Shown: positions 24,471 to 35,895 of the stretch, in pieces
How the letters are laid out: each line of letters starts with the position of its first letter
Numbering within the stretch: position 1 is the first letter of the stretch
Assembly: GCF_910591885.1 (NCBI RefSeq)
Contig: NC_063271.1
Coordinates: forward strand, 11,525,001 to 11,589,000
Reading direction: 5' to 3'
DNA from: Bombus terrestris
Lineage: Eukaryota; Arthropoda; Insecta; Hymenoptera; Apidae
DNA: 64,000 bases
The notes under the pieces: generated by a model
Seen by the model: the letters and a program-made list of their open reading frames with translations, nothing else
What the model was told of the DNA's origin: nothing
Databases searched by the model: none
Translations under genes and position numbers: made by a program

Positions 24471-25830
24471 TTGGTCAAAGTAGTTAGTTCGATATATCGA
24501 GCGTTGTGGCGGTTGCGATAATCGAAGGATCAAAGGCGCGATTACTGCGCCACAGACGCGGCAGAAATGCTCTTGAACCGTTACGAAGTGGAATCGTGCT
24601 CCGATCGCGTGACACATTACGGAATTCGCACCGTGACGGGTTCCGCGCATAAATTATCTGACCGTGTGACGCGTGTGTACACAGAGAGTGGAAAAAAGAA
24701 AAAAGAAGCAGAGTGGCGAGCTCACGCGAGTTACGGTTCCGTTTCGCGATCATGATCAAGAAACGTCTAGAGTTGTCTCGAATGAAGAAGAGTTTGATAC
24801 TCACGTGTCTTTGTTGGGTCAGCGAACACTATTCTCGTCCCTCGAATGAAGCACGAAAGTACGAAATGACGTCAGTGGAAGATCACTAGTTCCGTAATAC
24901 CCTCGGAATATCCTCCTCGTTGCGTATCCACAGTCCTCTCCTCACTGTGCTCCTGCGTTCTCCTACAAGGTACGATCACGAAATATTCCTTGCTGTCACA
25001 CTGCTTTACAGATCGTGTAGCTCCAAAAGATAGAACAAGCTGTCACTCGCGCAATTGATTCTCACTTTTGGTGAAACGATGTTACGTTGGGAAATAAGGT
25101 TATGGTACACGACCGTCTCGTATCGCTACACGGGTTACGTATAAAAGTAAAAAAAAGAAAGACACGGAGATTATGGGAAGAAAGGAAAACGATCGGAGCA
25201 GTAACGATGTTACCGTACTGCTTCTCCTTTCTTCACTATCTTTTCTATCGATATTCGGTCGTGTTACTCGCTGCAACGACGTTCGCGGTGTGTGTCGTGT
25301 CAGTTCTCGAACGCAGCACTGAGGAAAGAACTCGTCCTTTGCGCGCGCGCGTTACTGTACACGCGTATATCTATATACATATATGTATATAGAGATAGAT
25401 ATAGATATTATAGACAACACGCGTGCCCCTGTAATGTCCTTCGTTCCGTTTTTCTTTTCCTTCTTTTCTTCGATCAGAGTAGTTATCGTTCCGCGAATCC
25501 ACACGAACAGTCACTCGCGAGTGCCGCTGCGAGACTGGAACGCGGGGAAACATGTGCGGCCTCTTACATACCGCTGTAGACGAAGGGGGAGTCGGGGAGG
25601 GGAGTAGGGGGAGCCACCAACGAACGAGACGAGTGGTGGGAGACGATCCCACTCCTCGAACAACGAGTGGGGTAACTGGCAAGGACGCGAGACCTCGACA
25701 TGTCGCGGTCGCTCGACGTACTACTTTTTTCCTAACACTCATGCTTGCTTTCCTCCCGATCACATTGATAAGGGAAGTTATCGGGTGCCGGTCTCTTCTC
25801 TCGAGACCTGAAATTGGATAACCGAAAAAA
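24471..25830. promoter_or_regulatory. largest CpG-rich block; promoter-like
   Basis: About 1.3 kb of CpG-rich DNA contrasts with its AT-rich flanks. It contains a TATAAAAG box at 25140-25147 on the plus strand in a GC-rich context. It also holds an 11-base alternating GC run (25341-25351) followed by a TA/GATA-rich tract to about 25410. A possible short plus exon (about 24933-24968, CCACAG acceptor and CTACAAG/GTACGA donor) is present. These are promoter-like signs; no transcript can be assigned. Confidence 0.35.
25341..25410. repeat. (GC)n followed by TA/GATA-rich simple sequence
   Basis: GCGCGCGCGCG at 25341-25351 leads into alternating ta/ca and gatagatata repeats. This is alternating purine-pyrimidine DNA with Z-forming potential. 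Confidence 0.7.
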
Positions 25831-26096
25831 AGAAAGGAGGTTGTCCCATTTGGGGCGCGTTTCTGATCTGTGCAAACGTATACGAAAATCATTGCAAACG
25901 CTAAAGATAGTAAAAGAAGTAAGGTGAGAGCTTGTTCCTTTTGGAGCTGGTTAACTATATTTAGAGCCACGTTTTCTATCCGTTGTTGAAATGTATCTAG
26001 CAAAATAGAGTAATACCTATGTATAATGTCTACTATTAGATGAAAATTAGCTTTTCTGTTATCTACTCGTAAATATAAATTAATAGCAATTTTTAA
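25371..26096 (-). other. longest open frame, possible membrane-protein exon
   Basis: A minus-strand frame is open for about 242 codons, from just after a TAA at 26097-26099 down to 25371. There is no ATG before residue 69. The AT-rich upstream part is the most protein-like: RVDNRKANFHLIVDI, then an amphipathic segment with NVALNIVNQLQKEQ, then a hydrophobic helix (ALTLLLLLSLAFAMIFVYV) and CTDQK. Further down the frame enters the CpG-rich block and becomes Pro/Arg/Ser-rich, as antisense CpG-island frames often do. A strong acceptor-like tract lies inside near 25808. If coding, it would be an internal exon of a single-pass membrane protein. No family is recognised. Confidence 0.2.
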
Positions 26097-26456
26097 TTAT
26101 CGCTACTGTCTTTCGTACTTAAACCTTTTCGTAATCTCGTCGTTATCCATGAATCTATTACACGAGCTCTAAACGAACCTAGTTTACTTATCTGTCATTA
26201 ACGATGCACGGGATCACGAAAGATTTAAGAGGTTAATGTCATTTAACCAATTTATTTTCACTAAACTCTTCGTGAAGATAAGGGACTTAAATCTTCCAAA
26301 TTTCCTCATGTATATGAGATATTAAATATATCGCTCGGCCAAAGAGAGATGTTCACGAAGGAATACTTCGATCTGGGAGTATCATTTAATCGTGTCTAGA
26401 TAGGAAGACCTTGATTCACTTACGCGTAAGCACGAACCGACAAACCGAACGTGCAG
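26097..26456. other. no gene recognised
   Basis: AT-rich, with a more CpG-rich end from about 26330 leading into the next candidate exon. Confidence 0.5.
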
Positions 26457-26525
26457 GAAGCCCGCTATCTAAAGACAATCGCGACAAATCGCAAGGTAGA
26501 TTTGTATCGCAACTTCCGCGATGAG
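26457..26525 (+). CDS. candidate 69-base internal exon, unknown protein
   Basis: CGTGCAG precedes 26457 and GATGAG/GTAAGACC begins at 26526, a near-consensus donor. The 69 bases between are exactly 23 codons (phase 0 to phase 0). They encode a charged peptide starting EARYLKTIATNRK and ending NFRDE. The acceptor lacks a pyrimidine tract, which weakens the case. The frame stays open to about 26672. No family is recognised. Confidence 0.25.
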
Positions 26526-27595
26526 GTAAGACCGGCGAGACGTAATCGCGATTATAAAGTCGTGTCGGTAGTCGGCCATGGCTCGGGGAGGAATCCATTT
26601 TTCTCTCCGCGTAACGCAGAAGAGAAGTTTCGCCGGATGATTGCGATGCAAGTTATTGTAAATCACTCATAAGGATTGGACAATCGCTTCTCGATTCGAC
26701 ACGTTCGCTTGCATGGTCATTGTTGCGCGTGTTTGAACTTTTATTCATTTTAATTTTACACTTTATTACAGTTATCTGATGGAATGTTCGATAGCGAGTA
26801 AATAGTATTTTGAATTAATTATCTCAAATCAGTATCCGTTGTTTGCGACAACTGCGTCGTTTTTTATGTACAGATGTTATTGAATTGATTAACGGTTAGA
26901 TTTAAGACAAGTGGAGTCTAGATTATTTAGTTACAATATTCTGAAGATTACAATCGGTCGATCGTAAAGGTATTGAGGCGATAGACATTCGATATGTGGG
27001 TCAGAGAACAATATTTGAAATCAAAGAAACAGGTTACATAATGAATAAATTCAAGAGAGTAGTGGTAGAATAGGTTACATAAGTTTGCAATAAAAATATC
27101 AAAGTTGCGTGTTAAGGTAGCGAAAAAGAAAAGTGGTTTTGTGAGTTTCCAGAAACATTCATAAAACCGGTAGTTGGTAATATGTAACAGTAAAAGTAGC
27201 TAATCTCCTTCAGAAACAGGACACACAATTTGGTTACTCCATTGAATGAATCATACTTGACTCACAAAAACGGTGACCCCTACAACTAAGGATATTTGAC
27301 TCATTCTTCAGAATCTTCTAGAAACTCTACTCTCTATTTAAATACTATTTCGCATCACTTATACCTCAAAATGTTTCACATTTCAAATTGTGACAAATTA
27401 TTGCAACAAAATGATACACAAAGATTCAACAGTGAAGTTCTACGTAATCCCGAAATCTGATAATTTACTTTCGCCAGCGTCAAATTTGAACATTCTGAAC
27501 GACAAGAAGATGTTTGCTACTCGCAGCGTGTATTTATATCAAAAGCCCAGTGTAACGTTTTTAAAGAATGCTCCCTTTGTATTTGCCATTCGTGG
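26526..27595. other. no gene recognised
   Basis: AT-rich after 26700. No repeats or transposon ends were noted. Short open frames show no motif. Confidence 0.5.
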
Positions 27596-28400
27596 TATAG
27601 AATAAAATGTGTCACGCATACACGAACAGGGATGATAGAAGGAGCACGCACGAGCGCACCCTTCGTACAAGGCTCGGGCACGTGGAAAGTTCAACAGGAA
27701 GGAAACATCAGAAACGCACACCACACACACACCCTTCATCTCTCCATTTCACTTTTCCTTTCACGCGTGCCTTTTAAAGGTCCCATGGAAAGCAGCAAGC
27801 GCTCAGTAAATAAAGGCCAGGGCACATTGCACTGTTCGTCGACTCGTTTCTGCAGCGTTTAAGGACTCTCCACGGCTATCTGCGGCGTTATCTGCGGTTT
27901 CTACTGCCTTCTCGCCCGCCCATCAGCTAGCCACCCCTTATATCTTCCTCTTTCTTCTACCAGGTTACCCCTCAACCACCCTTTCTCAGTTCCGTGCTCC
28001 ATTGAATTCGATTTAGTTTCTTCTCCGGCACTATCGATCGGTGTCGCATATTTGTTCTTTTTTCTTATCGTTTATCCCGTTTCTCTTATCAATTTTTCTC
28101 TAGAAACCCCTTCTTCCATCCGGCGTACCGCTGACTGCGAAAGGCACCCCCGCTCGATCCAGTTACACCCTCGTTTGCACATCCGTACGGTCCTAGCCCC
28201 TGTTGACTTTCCTTTTAGCTGTATTTACGGATCCCTTACTTGTTTCTCCCGCTGCTCGATATAATTTTATTTGCAACCACTCTCACCGTGTTTGCGATCC
28301 CTGCCTTGCCAAGTATCTGGTGCGAATCACCGGTATCCTCTAAATCACTCTCCTTCCACGTTTCTTCCTTCGCTACAAGATTCGTTTTATTTGCTAGTTT
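27596..28400 (+). other. pyrimidine-rich, GC-richer segment
   Basis: The plus strand is strongly biased to C and T (ctctccatttcacttttcct-type words), with a short CA repeat at about 27717-27733. No ORF with recognisable motifs. A donor-like GAGAAG/GTGAGA follows at 28416. It could be UTR or intron. Confidence 0.4.
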
Positions 28401-30695
28401 TTGAAAGATCGAGAAGGTGAGAACCGTATTGGAGAGAATGCTTTTTCAGTTTCAATGTCAGAGCCAGTGTAGTAAAACACGGTTTATAATTTTGGGAATG
28501 GAGGATTTCATTTGTAGCTTTTCCGACGAATAATTCGTATATAAAGGCTAAGGTACTATATATGTTACATATGTAGTATTGTTAGTTATTGGGATAAGTT
28601 ATACGGACGTACTTCTTAATCAAAAGCATCGCCAAAAGAATAATATTATTGTGGACGCGTCATTGGTAGAGCTTGGTGATGGCTTATCAAAAACAGTGCT
28701 CGTATAATCCATCAATTTTAGTTTAGAATGAAAATAGCAGAGGAAGATTTACACAAGCGATTAAAGTATCCAATTGTTAACATATCAGACATGAATTTTA
28801 GTCTATCATCATTTTCCACTTGAAACAGTGATTTCAGAACGATTAACTTTTTCAAGTCCGCTTGAAAAAATATTTCCTCTCCATACATTTATCGCTAATT
28901 ACTTACTTTAACCTTTGATTGAATGAATCCCTTAAACATTAACCACAAAAATCCATTGTACAGAAATGGTCAAAAAGAAGAGAGAAGAACAGTATTAGAT
29001 AAGATGTTAATTAGATAATCTGCCTTGTAGCAGTTGCATATCGACTCACAGAAACTTGAATATCCCTGCCCCTTAATCACTAACCCCTGCATTAGGACAT
29101 AATTCTCACCGATTTTCTTTTATGAGGTAAACCAGTGGTTCAACCACCATCAAAATTGATCCGCCATTCCCCAAGCGGACGTAGTTAAATATACGACAGC
29201 CAGGTTGTCTTTTATAGCTTCATATTTTAACCTTTCCCCGGGCATACTCCCCCTTCCCTGTGTGCCTTCCTTCCGGTTTCTATGGCAGTTCCACGCTCGG
29301 GACGCTCTCGCTCGGTTTTCCTTTCCTTTGTTGCATCAGTAAACAGGTTAGCCAATTTTTCTGACGCAGGAAGCAGGAACGTGAGAGAAGCACTGGTATA
29401 AGAATGTATAGCAGGAGGAAAGAAGGCGAGCAGTTGCTTTAGATGTGCAACATTGTACGTACTACACGCTCTAGCGTGCACCGGCGTACAATACACATGT
29501 ACCCGTCGCGCATATTGTTCGAGCAGGTTTTTCGACCGAGATTAAGAGCGAGCATGTAGCTCGCGACTCTGTCCGGTCTAAGTATGCCAAGGATTACCGG
29601 TATGAACTTTTACGTTACAGCCCGCGAACGCAATAATCCGATAATACGTGCCGCGAGCAGGAAACCAACCGTACCGTCTTACGCTGATACTACCCATGGT
29701 GACAGATTAACAGGGTGCAGTCCTCAGGACTTGGCCTCCTGGTAACAAGAAATGTATAGTGTTTCAAGAATTAGAGGCTCGTTTTTTCTCAACGAATTCG
29801 ACTTTGGAACAATTTTTGGGATTATCGGATGTTTTATCAAATTTTTGACTAGCCTACTGGTATTGTGGACGTAATTTTGGAGGATTATTTGAAATAATTT
29901 GGTATTATTCGTTAGTATACTGCGGATAATTTAAGCAAATAAGAAAAAGATTCGTATATTTATTTTCTTATTATAAACTGCAACGATAAAAGCATTTTCA
30001 GCAAGGAGATATTCATACAATTTTATAAATATTCGTACGAATTTTAATTTACATCGGTGTAGAATATACATGTTTAGCAGGATGTTTGGAGGAAAATAAC
30101 TTCAACAGTTTTGAATAAAATCCCTTCGGTTTGCCAATCAGTTGTAATAAAATGATTGAATAACGAGATTAGTCGATTACGATTGTAAATGAATTAATTG
30201 CAAATAACATACATAATTGCATTAACAATTTCCTACAGATGTAACTGCGGACCACCGGTTTGAGTAACGTATAGCATCGCGATACGATCTGAGCAAACAT
30301 TAACTGGTTGCGAGACGAGCAACGGAAAAGTTCGTTTCCTTGATGCAACCGCGTTGTGCGTGAAAGAAACGGAAATAATTCGTTCTCCGATTGCCACGAT
30401 TATTTTCACCTTGAACACGTCCAGCAATTAATCTGCGAGCGTTACAAGCACTTAACTTGTGATCACGTAGAAATCGATCCACTGATGAATAAATACGAAC
30501 GAGATAACTATTAAGCATCATAATCAAGCTATAGTTTATCATAATTTCTTGAGGTTTCGTATAATTGTATAATTGATAATGGGAGAATAAAAAAATTAAT
30601 CCTTCGAATTATTTTCCATAGCCGCGATATTAAAAAACGAATTAAGGTGGAATGTTAATTCAGAAATGTAATTTGATGACATAAGTTGATCGTAA
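28401..30695. other. no gene recognised; CpG-rich patch 29220-29740
   Basis: The CpG-rich patch holds an 89-codon minus open frame (29227-29496) with low-complexity Arg/Glu-rich sequence and no known domain. The remainder is AT-rich. Confidence 0.45.
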
Positions 30696-30727
30696 ATGAC
30701 GAGTCAACTATTCTCGTCACTCGTCAT
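30696..30727. repeat. perfect 9-bp hairpin
   Basis: ATGACGAGT (30696-30704) and ACTCGTCAT (30719-30727) are exact reverse complements with a 14-base loop. Confidence 0.6.
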
Positions 30728-31776
30728 AAAAAGGAGAGAAAATAATTAACGAATTAATTGATAGTGTTGCGACTCGATAAAGAAGGAGGAAAGAAAGAAA
30801 AACACAGAAAAGATAGAAAAAGACAAGAAGCAGGAAGAACAGTTGTACGCTTCCACGTAACTAAAGTTAGAGGAAATTAATCGTTCTTGGACGTATGTAA
30901 TCGTTCGCGTAAAAATTTATGCAACTTCAGTACGCCGGTGAATCGTGACTTGATTAATAGCCACCGATAACCGGGCCGATAATCGTGTTTGTCTTTTATA
31001 CGAAGGCGCCAGGCTGCTAGCCAGTTTCTATTTTCCAGAGGTAAGCTTTTCGTGGTCACGGCCAACCAGTTGAAAATACTCGTATTAGTATTCGCTCGCT
31101 TGTTCGCTCGTTCGTCGTTATTTTGCGTAACAAGCTAACGTTCTTCCAGCACCGTTTTACGACTGACCTCGTGGCACGTGTATGAACAGAATTGAACTAT
31201 ATAGTGAGATATTGCGATCGAGCCGTAAAACTTCCTACCAAGCGATACGAATTCTATTTTCCATCTTAATTTCCGTTTTCTACATACGGTTATCTGGCTT
31301 AATCGAGATTAATGGACTTATCGAAGCAGTTCATTTATTACATATTATAATTTCATTTTGTGAAATACGATTACAGGAGAAGTAATACAGAATTGTATGA
31401 TAATCCGCGGCGATGATTTGTGACCAGTATTCCTTAGCAAAGTTTTATTTGCGAGGTTTTCTAGATTTGTGAAATGAAATATTTCTTGAAGAGAAATATT
31501 TCTGTTCCTTCAAAGAAATCAAAAATAATGGAAAATGTTTTGTAGAAGTCTCTTCATTCATTTACAATATCGTGCTGGCTAGATCAATAAAAATACGGAA
31601 ATCTGGATATTATAAATAATATCCATATAACAATATAATAATATATAATGTATAATATTAAAATGTATATAATTAGACAATAAAATAGGTGCAAGTAATT
31701 CTGACAAACGAACTGAAATTATTTCTTCTTCGTATATTTCAGATGTATTGTTAACTATTGTTAATTATTGTTAATG
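30728..31776. other. AT-rich DNA, purine-rich tract and a small palindrome
   Basis: A purine-rich stretch lies at about 30780-30842. GGATATTAT/ATAATATCC forms a 20-base near-palindrome at 31605-31624. No gene recognised. Confidence 0.5.
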
Positions 31777-31906
31777 CAGTGTATTCATTGAATATTTAAG
31801 TCATAATATTTTGTTCCAAAATACGACAATATCAGTTTACATAAAAACAATGCATATTTTAGTAAATTGGTAAAACAAAATGCTCCTATTTATATACTGG
31901 CCACTG
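31777..31906. mobile_element. short Tc1/mariner-type MITE remnant
   Basis: The right end reads ...CACTG followed by TA (31907-31908). Its reverse complement starts CAGTGGCCAGTATATAAATA. The left end starts CAGTGTATTC at 31777 and shares the later words TATTTAAG and ATTTTGTT with it. Total length is 130 bases with no coding potential. The left flanking dinucleotide is TG rather than TA, so either that target copy has mutated or the limit is wrong. Confidence 0.4.
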
Positions 31907-31993
31907 TACATACTAATTTTTGTTTTATTATTCTAACATACGCAAATTTAATATTATAAATATACTTGCTTATATTATCTAATCTAATCTTTG

Positions 31994-32045
31994 AATAAAT
32001 TTTTCCGATCTTCTCAATATTTTCAAAAAAAAAAAAAAAAAAAAA
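31994..32045 (+). repeat. AATAAA followed 25 bases later by A21 tract
   Basis: AATAAA at 31994-31999 precedes an uninterrupted run of 21 A at 32025-32045. Spacing matches a polyadenylation signal and a tail, as at the 3' end of a retroposed sequence. The upstream 300 bases are AT-rich and contain no recognisable parent. No target-site duplication was found by eye. Confidence 0.4.
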
Positions 32046-32440
32046 CAGGAACGTCTTTTCTTAGTTCACGTTCATTTCAAATCGATCTTACAACAATCGA
32101 TATCGAAGTTCGCCGTTCGAGCTGCGATCGTTTTCGCGAAGGACAAACAATTCCTGAATATCGCGATTCGTTCCAGTGTGTCGAGGAAAAATCCACGTTC
32201 CACTCACTCTCTTTCGTTGCCGAGGAATTTGATGAAACGTACGTGTCCTCCTCAGATCTTGGCGTGCTTGCGATAAAAATACGGTTTTGTGAAAATTCGT
32301 GGCAAGAAACGACGGGAAAGACATTCCGATCGAGCGAAGTCAAATATTTGCGCGAGATGTGCGCGAGCTCAGGCGAATGCGATAACGTGAGTTCGCGCGT
32401 GCGAACATCGTATTTCCACGTGTATGCATATTCATAGTTT
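32046..32440. other. CpG-rich segment open in several frames
   Basis: Directly after the A21 tract the composition becomes GC-richer. One plus frame (to 32437) and two minus frames are open together, which suggests composition rather than coding. A donor-like AAC/GTGAGT lies near 32385. No motif is recognised. Confidence 0.3.
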
Positions 32441-34936
32441 GCCAGGAAACGAGAATAGTGACGACCGAACCTTATTTTATAAGCAATTATTTATTTCTTT
32501 TTTTTTATTTAAAGACGTCAGTATTATACGGAAGAAATCTCAATTTACTGCATCCGACTCAAATAATAATTAACACAAATAAATTTCAATAGACTTTCCC
32601 TGTTCACAATTCTCTTTCAAGTATAATATTAACAGGATATTCCAATGTTTCTAATAATAGGAAATGTATTTAAATAGGATTTACACCAGCCAATCAATAG
32701 TTTTATATCTTGTATGCATACATATGTATGTGCACATAATATCACGAAAGTGCTCGAAAGCTTATGTAAATTTTCTGTGAATACGTTGTGTGTATTATAA
32801 ATATTTTGAAATTTTATTAGCTAGTTCCAAAAGCTCAATATTGTAAGTATATTTATAGATATCATAAATATTATCCAACATCTTTTTAAAAATTTGACGT
32901 TTGATTGACGTTTCGATCAAGTTTTCGAATCTTTCTTTGATTTCATGATAAGATTAGGTCTTTTAGCGAGTGTCATTACTGAGCCTCTATGGAACAATAT
33001 CTATAATACCTTTTTTATTTCTATGTTCACGTATGATCAATATTGTTTGACATCGCGTAAAAAGATCGATAGTGGTATTATAAAAGTAAACACTTCCACG
33101 AGGGAACGTTTCCACATGGTATTGCGGGTAAATTCTATCGAAGCACAAGTGTACAGCACAAACTCTAACATTGTTGATCGATACGCGTATCTTATCTGAA
33201 GAACTCGTTTCACTGTATCGATTCGAACGATCTAATTCGATTGACGTCTCTTCTATAGAATTTCCTATACATCGTCGAACAATGGCGTAATTGAAAACTG
33301 TATCTCGAATATCATATCTCGGACTGACATTTTTTAATCATTTCTTTATTATTGAATATTTAGTGCTTAAATAAAAATGAAAAGGTGTAGATACGTACAT
33401 CCACAACGTAGTGGAAATTAAGGCCACAAGGGAATTACTAATATGAACGATTTTATTGTATTATAGATGTAAATCGAAATTTTCCAAATGATAAACTGTG
33501 GTTTTTTGAAATTGAAAAGGCATTTAAATTTTCCAAATATGAAATTGAAATTACAAGTTTAAACGAAATAGAACTAACTTTTCCAAACATAGATATGTGA
33601 CTCCAAATTTCCATTCGATGGTATAAGTTACGACGTTCGCGTAGCATTCCAGCAGCATGAATTTGTCGAAATGGAAACTTGAAACGACAGGAGTGCAAAA
33701 ATTCTCGCGAATGCAGAATTCAGTCATTCGTCAGCCGTTCGGGCTTTTTCACGGCGATAAGCGACGCGAAGACCGCTGGCGATAGCGCAAAGCTTTTATC
33801 AGCGACCTACACAGACTAGTCACGGCCGTGAAATTGCACATCACGAACAAAGCCATAACGTGCGCGCGCTCGCGTCAAAAAGTCCACCAGTTCCGGTTTT
33901 CCCCCGTTGAAAAACAATTTCCATTTTTCCCAGTTCCTTCGTGGCCCCTGATTTCGCTTATCGATTGGGAAATACTGCACTATGTATGTTGTAATTGCAA
34001 CTAATTACGAATTCAACGAGCAAACGCCGACAAATACTCGTGAGCTATGTGCTGCTTATTTATCGAATTGCTATATAATTAATTATGATTTAAACGCTGC
34101 GTAACAAACACATGAATTGGTCATGACACGGAACATTGGGGATCAAACATGAATGTCGGTTCACATCACGAAAATGACGTTCTAACGTTACACGATATAA
34201 TATTGGGACGAGATTTTGATTCGAATTTTCTATATGTTTTTTTTATCATTATGATTGTGTTAGGTAAGCTAAGTTAGATTTTCTGCAATATCTTTTTTAA
34301 GAAATGAATGACTATTGTTTAAAATAATCACTCGGGTAAAATATCTGTTGGTTTCCTTGATCTGCCTAATATGCTGCTTTTACGATTGCAAATTATAGTA
34401 TGCACGTTGGCAGATTATGCAATGTTCTAGAAAAACGGGGAACCTACAATATGCGGTAATAAGCACTGCTTCTAATTATTAATGTGTGACTAATGTTTAC
34501 TTTATGATAAAATACATACGAAATTTTCTATCACAAGTTCATAAGTCATTCTTAATACCTATGGTCAGTGATGTAATGGATGTTGATAGAAAAGGTTGTG
34601 AACTCTGTTATTTACGCTGTTGATTTCATACTGCAACCGTAATATGACAAGATCGATTTTGGGAAATTTCATTGACAGTATCGAGCCAAATAAAAGCGTG
34701 ACGTACTATAAGATACTATTGCCACACCAACAGCAACGTTATTTCTCGGTCATTCGACGAGGAATGAATCGTGACCTCATCCTCTCAAGACGAAGTAATT
34801 AGTCAATACTCTATTATTCAATTCGCTCGGGTTAATCCAAATGCGGGTTAATCGAGATGTTTACACAATGGGATTAATTAATCCTCGATGGAATTATAAT
34901 TAACACGCACTACAAACACTGAGGTACTTTCGTTTA
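32441..34936. other. no gene recognised
   Basis: AT-rich with a CpG-rich patch at about 33700-33960. The open frames at 32945-33199 (plus) and 33453-33698 (minus) show no known motif. Confidence 0.5.
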
Positions 34937-35224
34937 ATGTCAAATTCACAGTTTAGCTTAGATGGAAAATTGACCGGACAAAATATCTACCAGAAGCTGA
35001 AAAAATACCAAGTAGCGAAACGAAAGAAAAAGCCAAGGTTCATATACTGTCTTAAAAATCCATCAAAATCGCCCATTTGGACATTTTCTATATATAAAAG
35101 TTCACATAATTCAGTACCATCTAATCTTAACTACAACCCTGAAAACAAGCCACAACTTAGAAATGTCGATTCTTTCGAAATATTTCGCATACGTGAAGAG
35201 CTATATTTGAAAATCCAGTCTTAA
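34937..35224 (+). CDS. small unassigned ORF, basic protein
   Basis: ATG at 34937 and a stop at 35222-35224 give 95 residues. The sequence is Lys-, Ser- and Asn-rich with a basic cluster (AKRKKKPRF, about residues 30-38). There is no membrane segment or signal peptide. It has no recognised domain, and its 3' part belongs to a two-copy tandem duplication (35142-35275), which argues against strict coding constraint. It could be a lineage-specific ORF, an exon or chance. Confidence 0.18.
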   Translation: MSNSQFSLDGKLTGQNIYQKLKKYQVAKRKKKPRFIYCLKNPSKSPIWTFSIYKSSHNSVPSNLNYNPENKPQLRNVDSFEIFRIREELYLKIQS

Positions 35225-35275
35225 GTACAATACTCAAAAAACAAACCAAAACTAGAAATATCAATTCTTTGAAGA
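35142..35275 (+). repeat. two-copy duplication, ~96-base period
   Basis: aaaacaagccacaacttag at 35142 recurs as aaaacaaaccaaaactag at 35238, both followed by aaat-tc-attcttt. Copies are diverged. Confidence 0.5.
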
Positions 35276-35379
35276 AAAAAGAATTCTTTAAAATCTCACG
35301 CGAGGAAATTTATTCAGAAATTTTCCACTGACACCGAGTCCTATGACCTTATATGATCCGACTTCGAGCGATGAAGCAG

Positions 35380-35895
35380 CAATTTTTCATTCGAAAGCCG
35401 CCACGCGTCGCATCAAAACTAATATGACGCGGCCGACGACACGTGATCAGCCAGATTAATGATCGTACGACAGCCGGTTAACTCCGTTGCGTAATTCGGT
35501 GCGGAGCACGAGCCTACCATGCCGTGCATAGTCATTCACGAAGAAGTGGTTCTGGTTTAAGGTGGATCCGCAGCGATCCGAAGCGGTGGCAGTAGCGCGC
35601 GTATGTACGCCGGTGAACCGGTTCACTCGATTTCATTCATTTGCCGGATAATCGTTGTGTTCCTGTTTGCGGCTCAGGGACGTACCGATGCACGAGTGCA
35701 CGCACTCAAGGTCTCGGGTTTCGTACTCGAGAGCCGAGCTTTCGCCTATCTCGTCTCGTACTGCAGCCGCTGTTTCTACTGCTGCAGCTGCTGGCTAGTC
35801 TTTGCCATTTCTCCGTTTCTACTTGCTGTTGCTGACACGGAAAGTGGTACGAGGCGTGTGAAAGTCAGACATGACGCGATGCTGTTCCGTTAGAA
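35380..35895 (+). promoter_or_regulatory. CpG islet with small signal-peptide-like ORF
   Basis: About 500 bases are CpG-rich between AT-rich flanks. An ATG at 35603 opens 96 codons to 35893. The first 30 residues resemble a secretory signal (a hydrophobic core, CRIIVVFLFAAQG), followed by charged sequence and later a Cys-rich hydrophobic stretch (YCSRCFYCCSCW). A second plus frame (35641-35835) is also open, so composition may explain both. It might be a first exon with its promoter; no TATA box was identified. Confidence 0.25.

Noticed and set aside
31991..32437. 148-codon plus ORF as a gene
   Set aside because: It begins at a non-ATG codon, reads through the A21 tract as poly-Lys, and overlaps two open minus frames.
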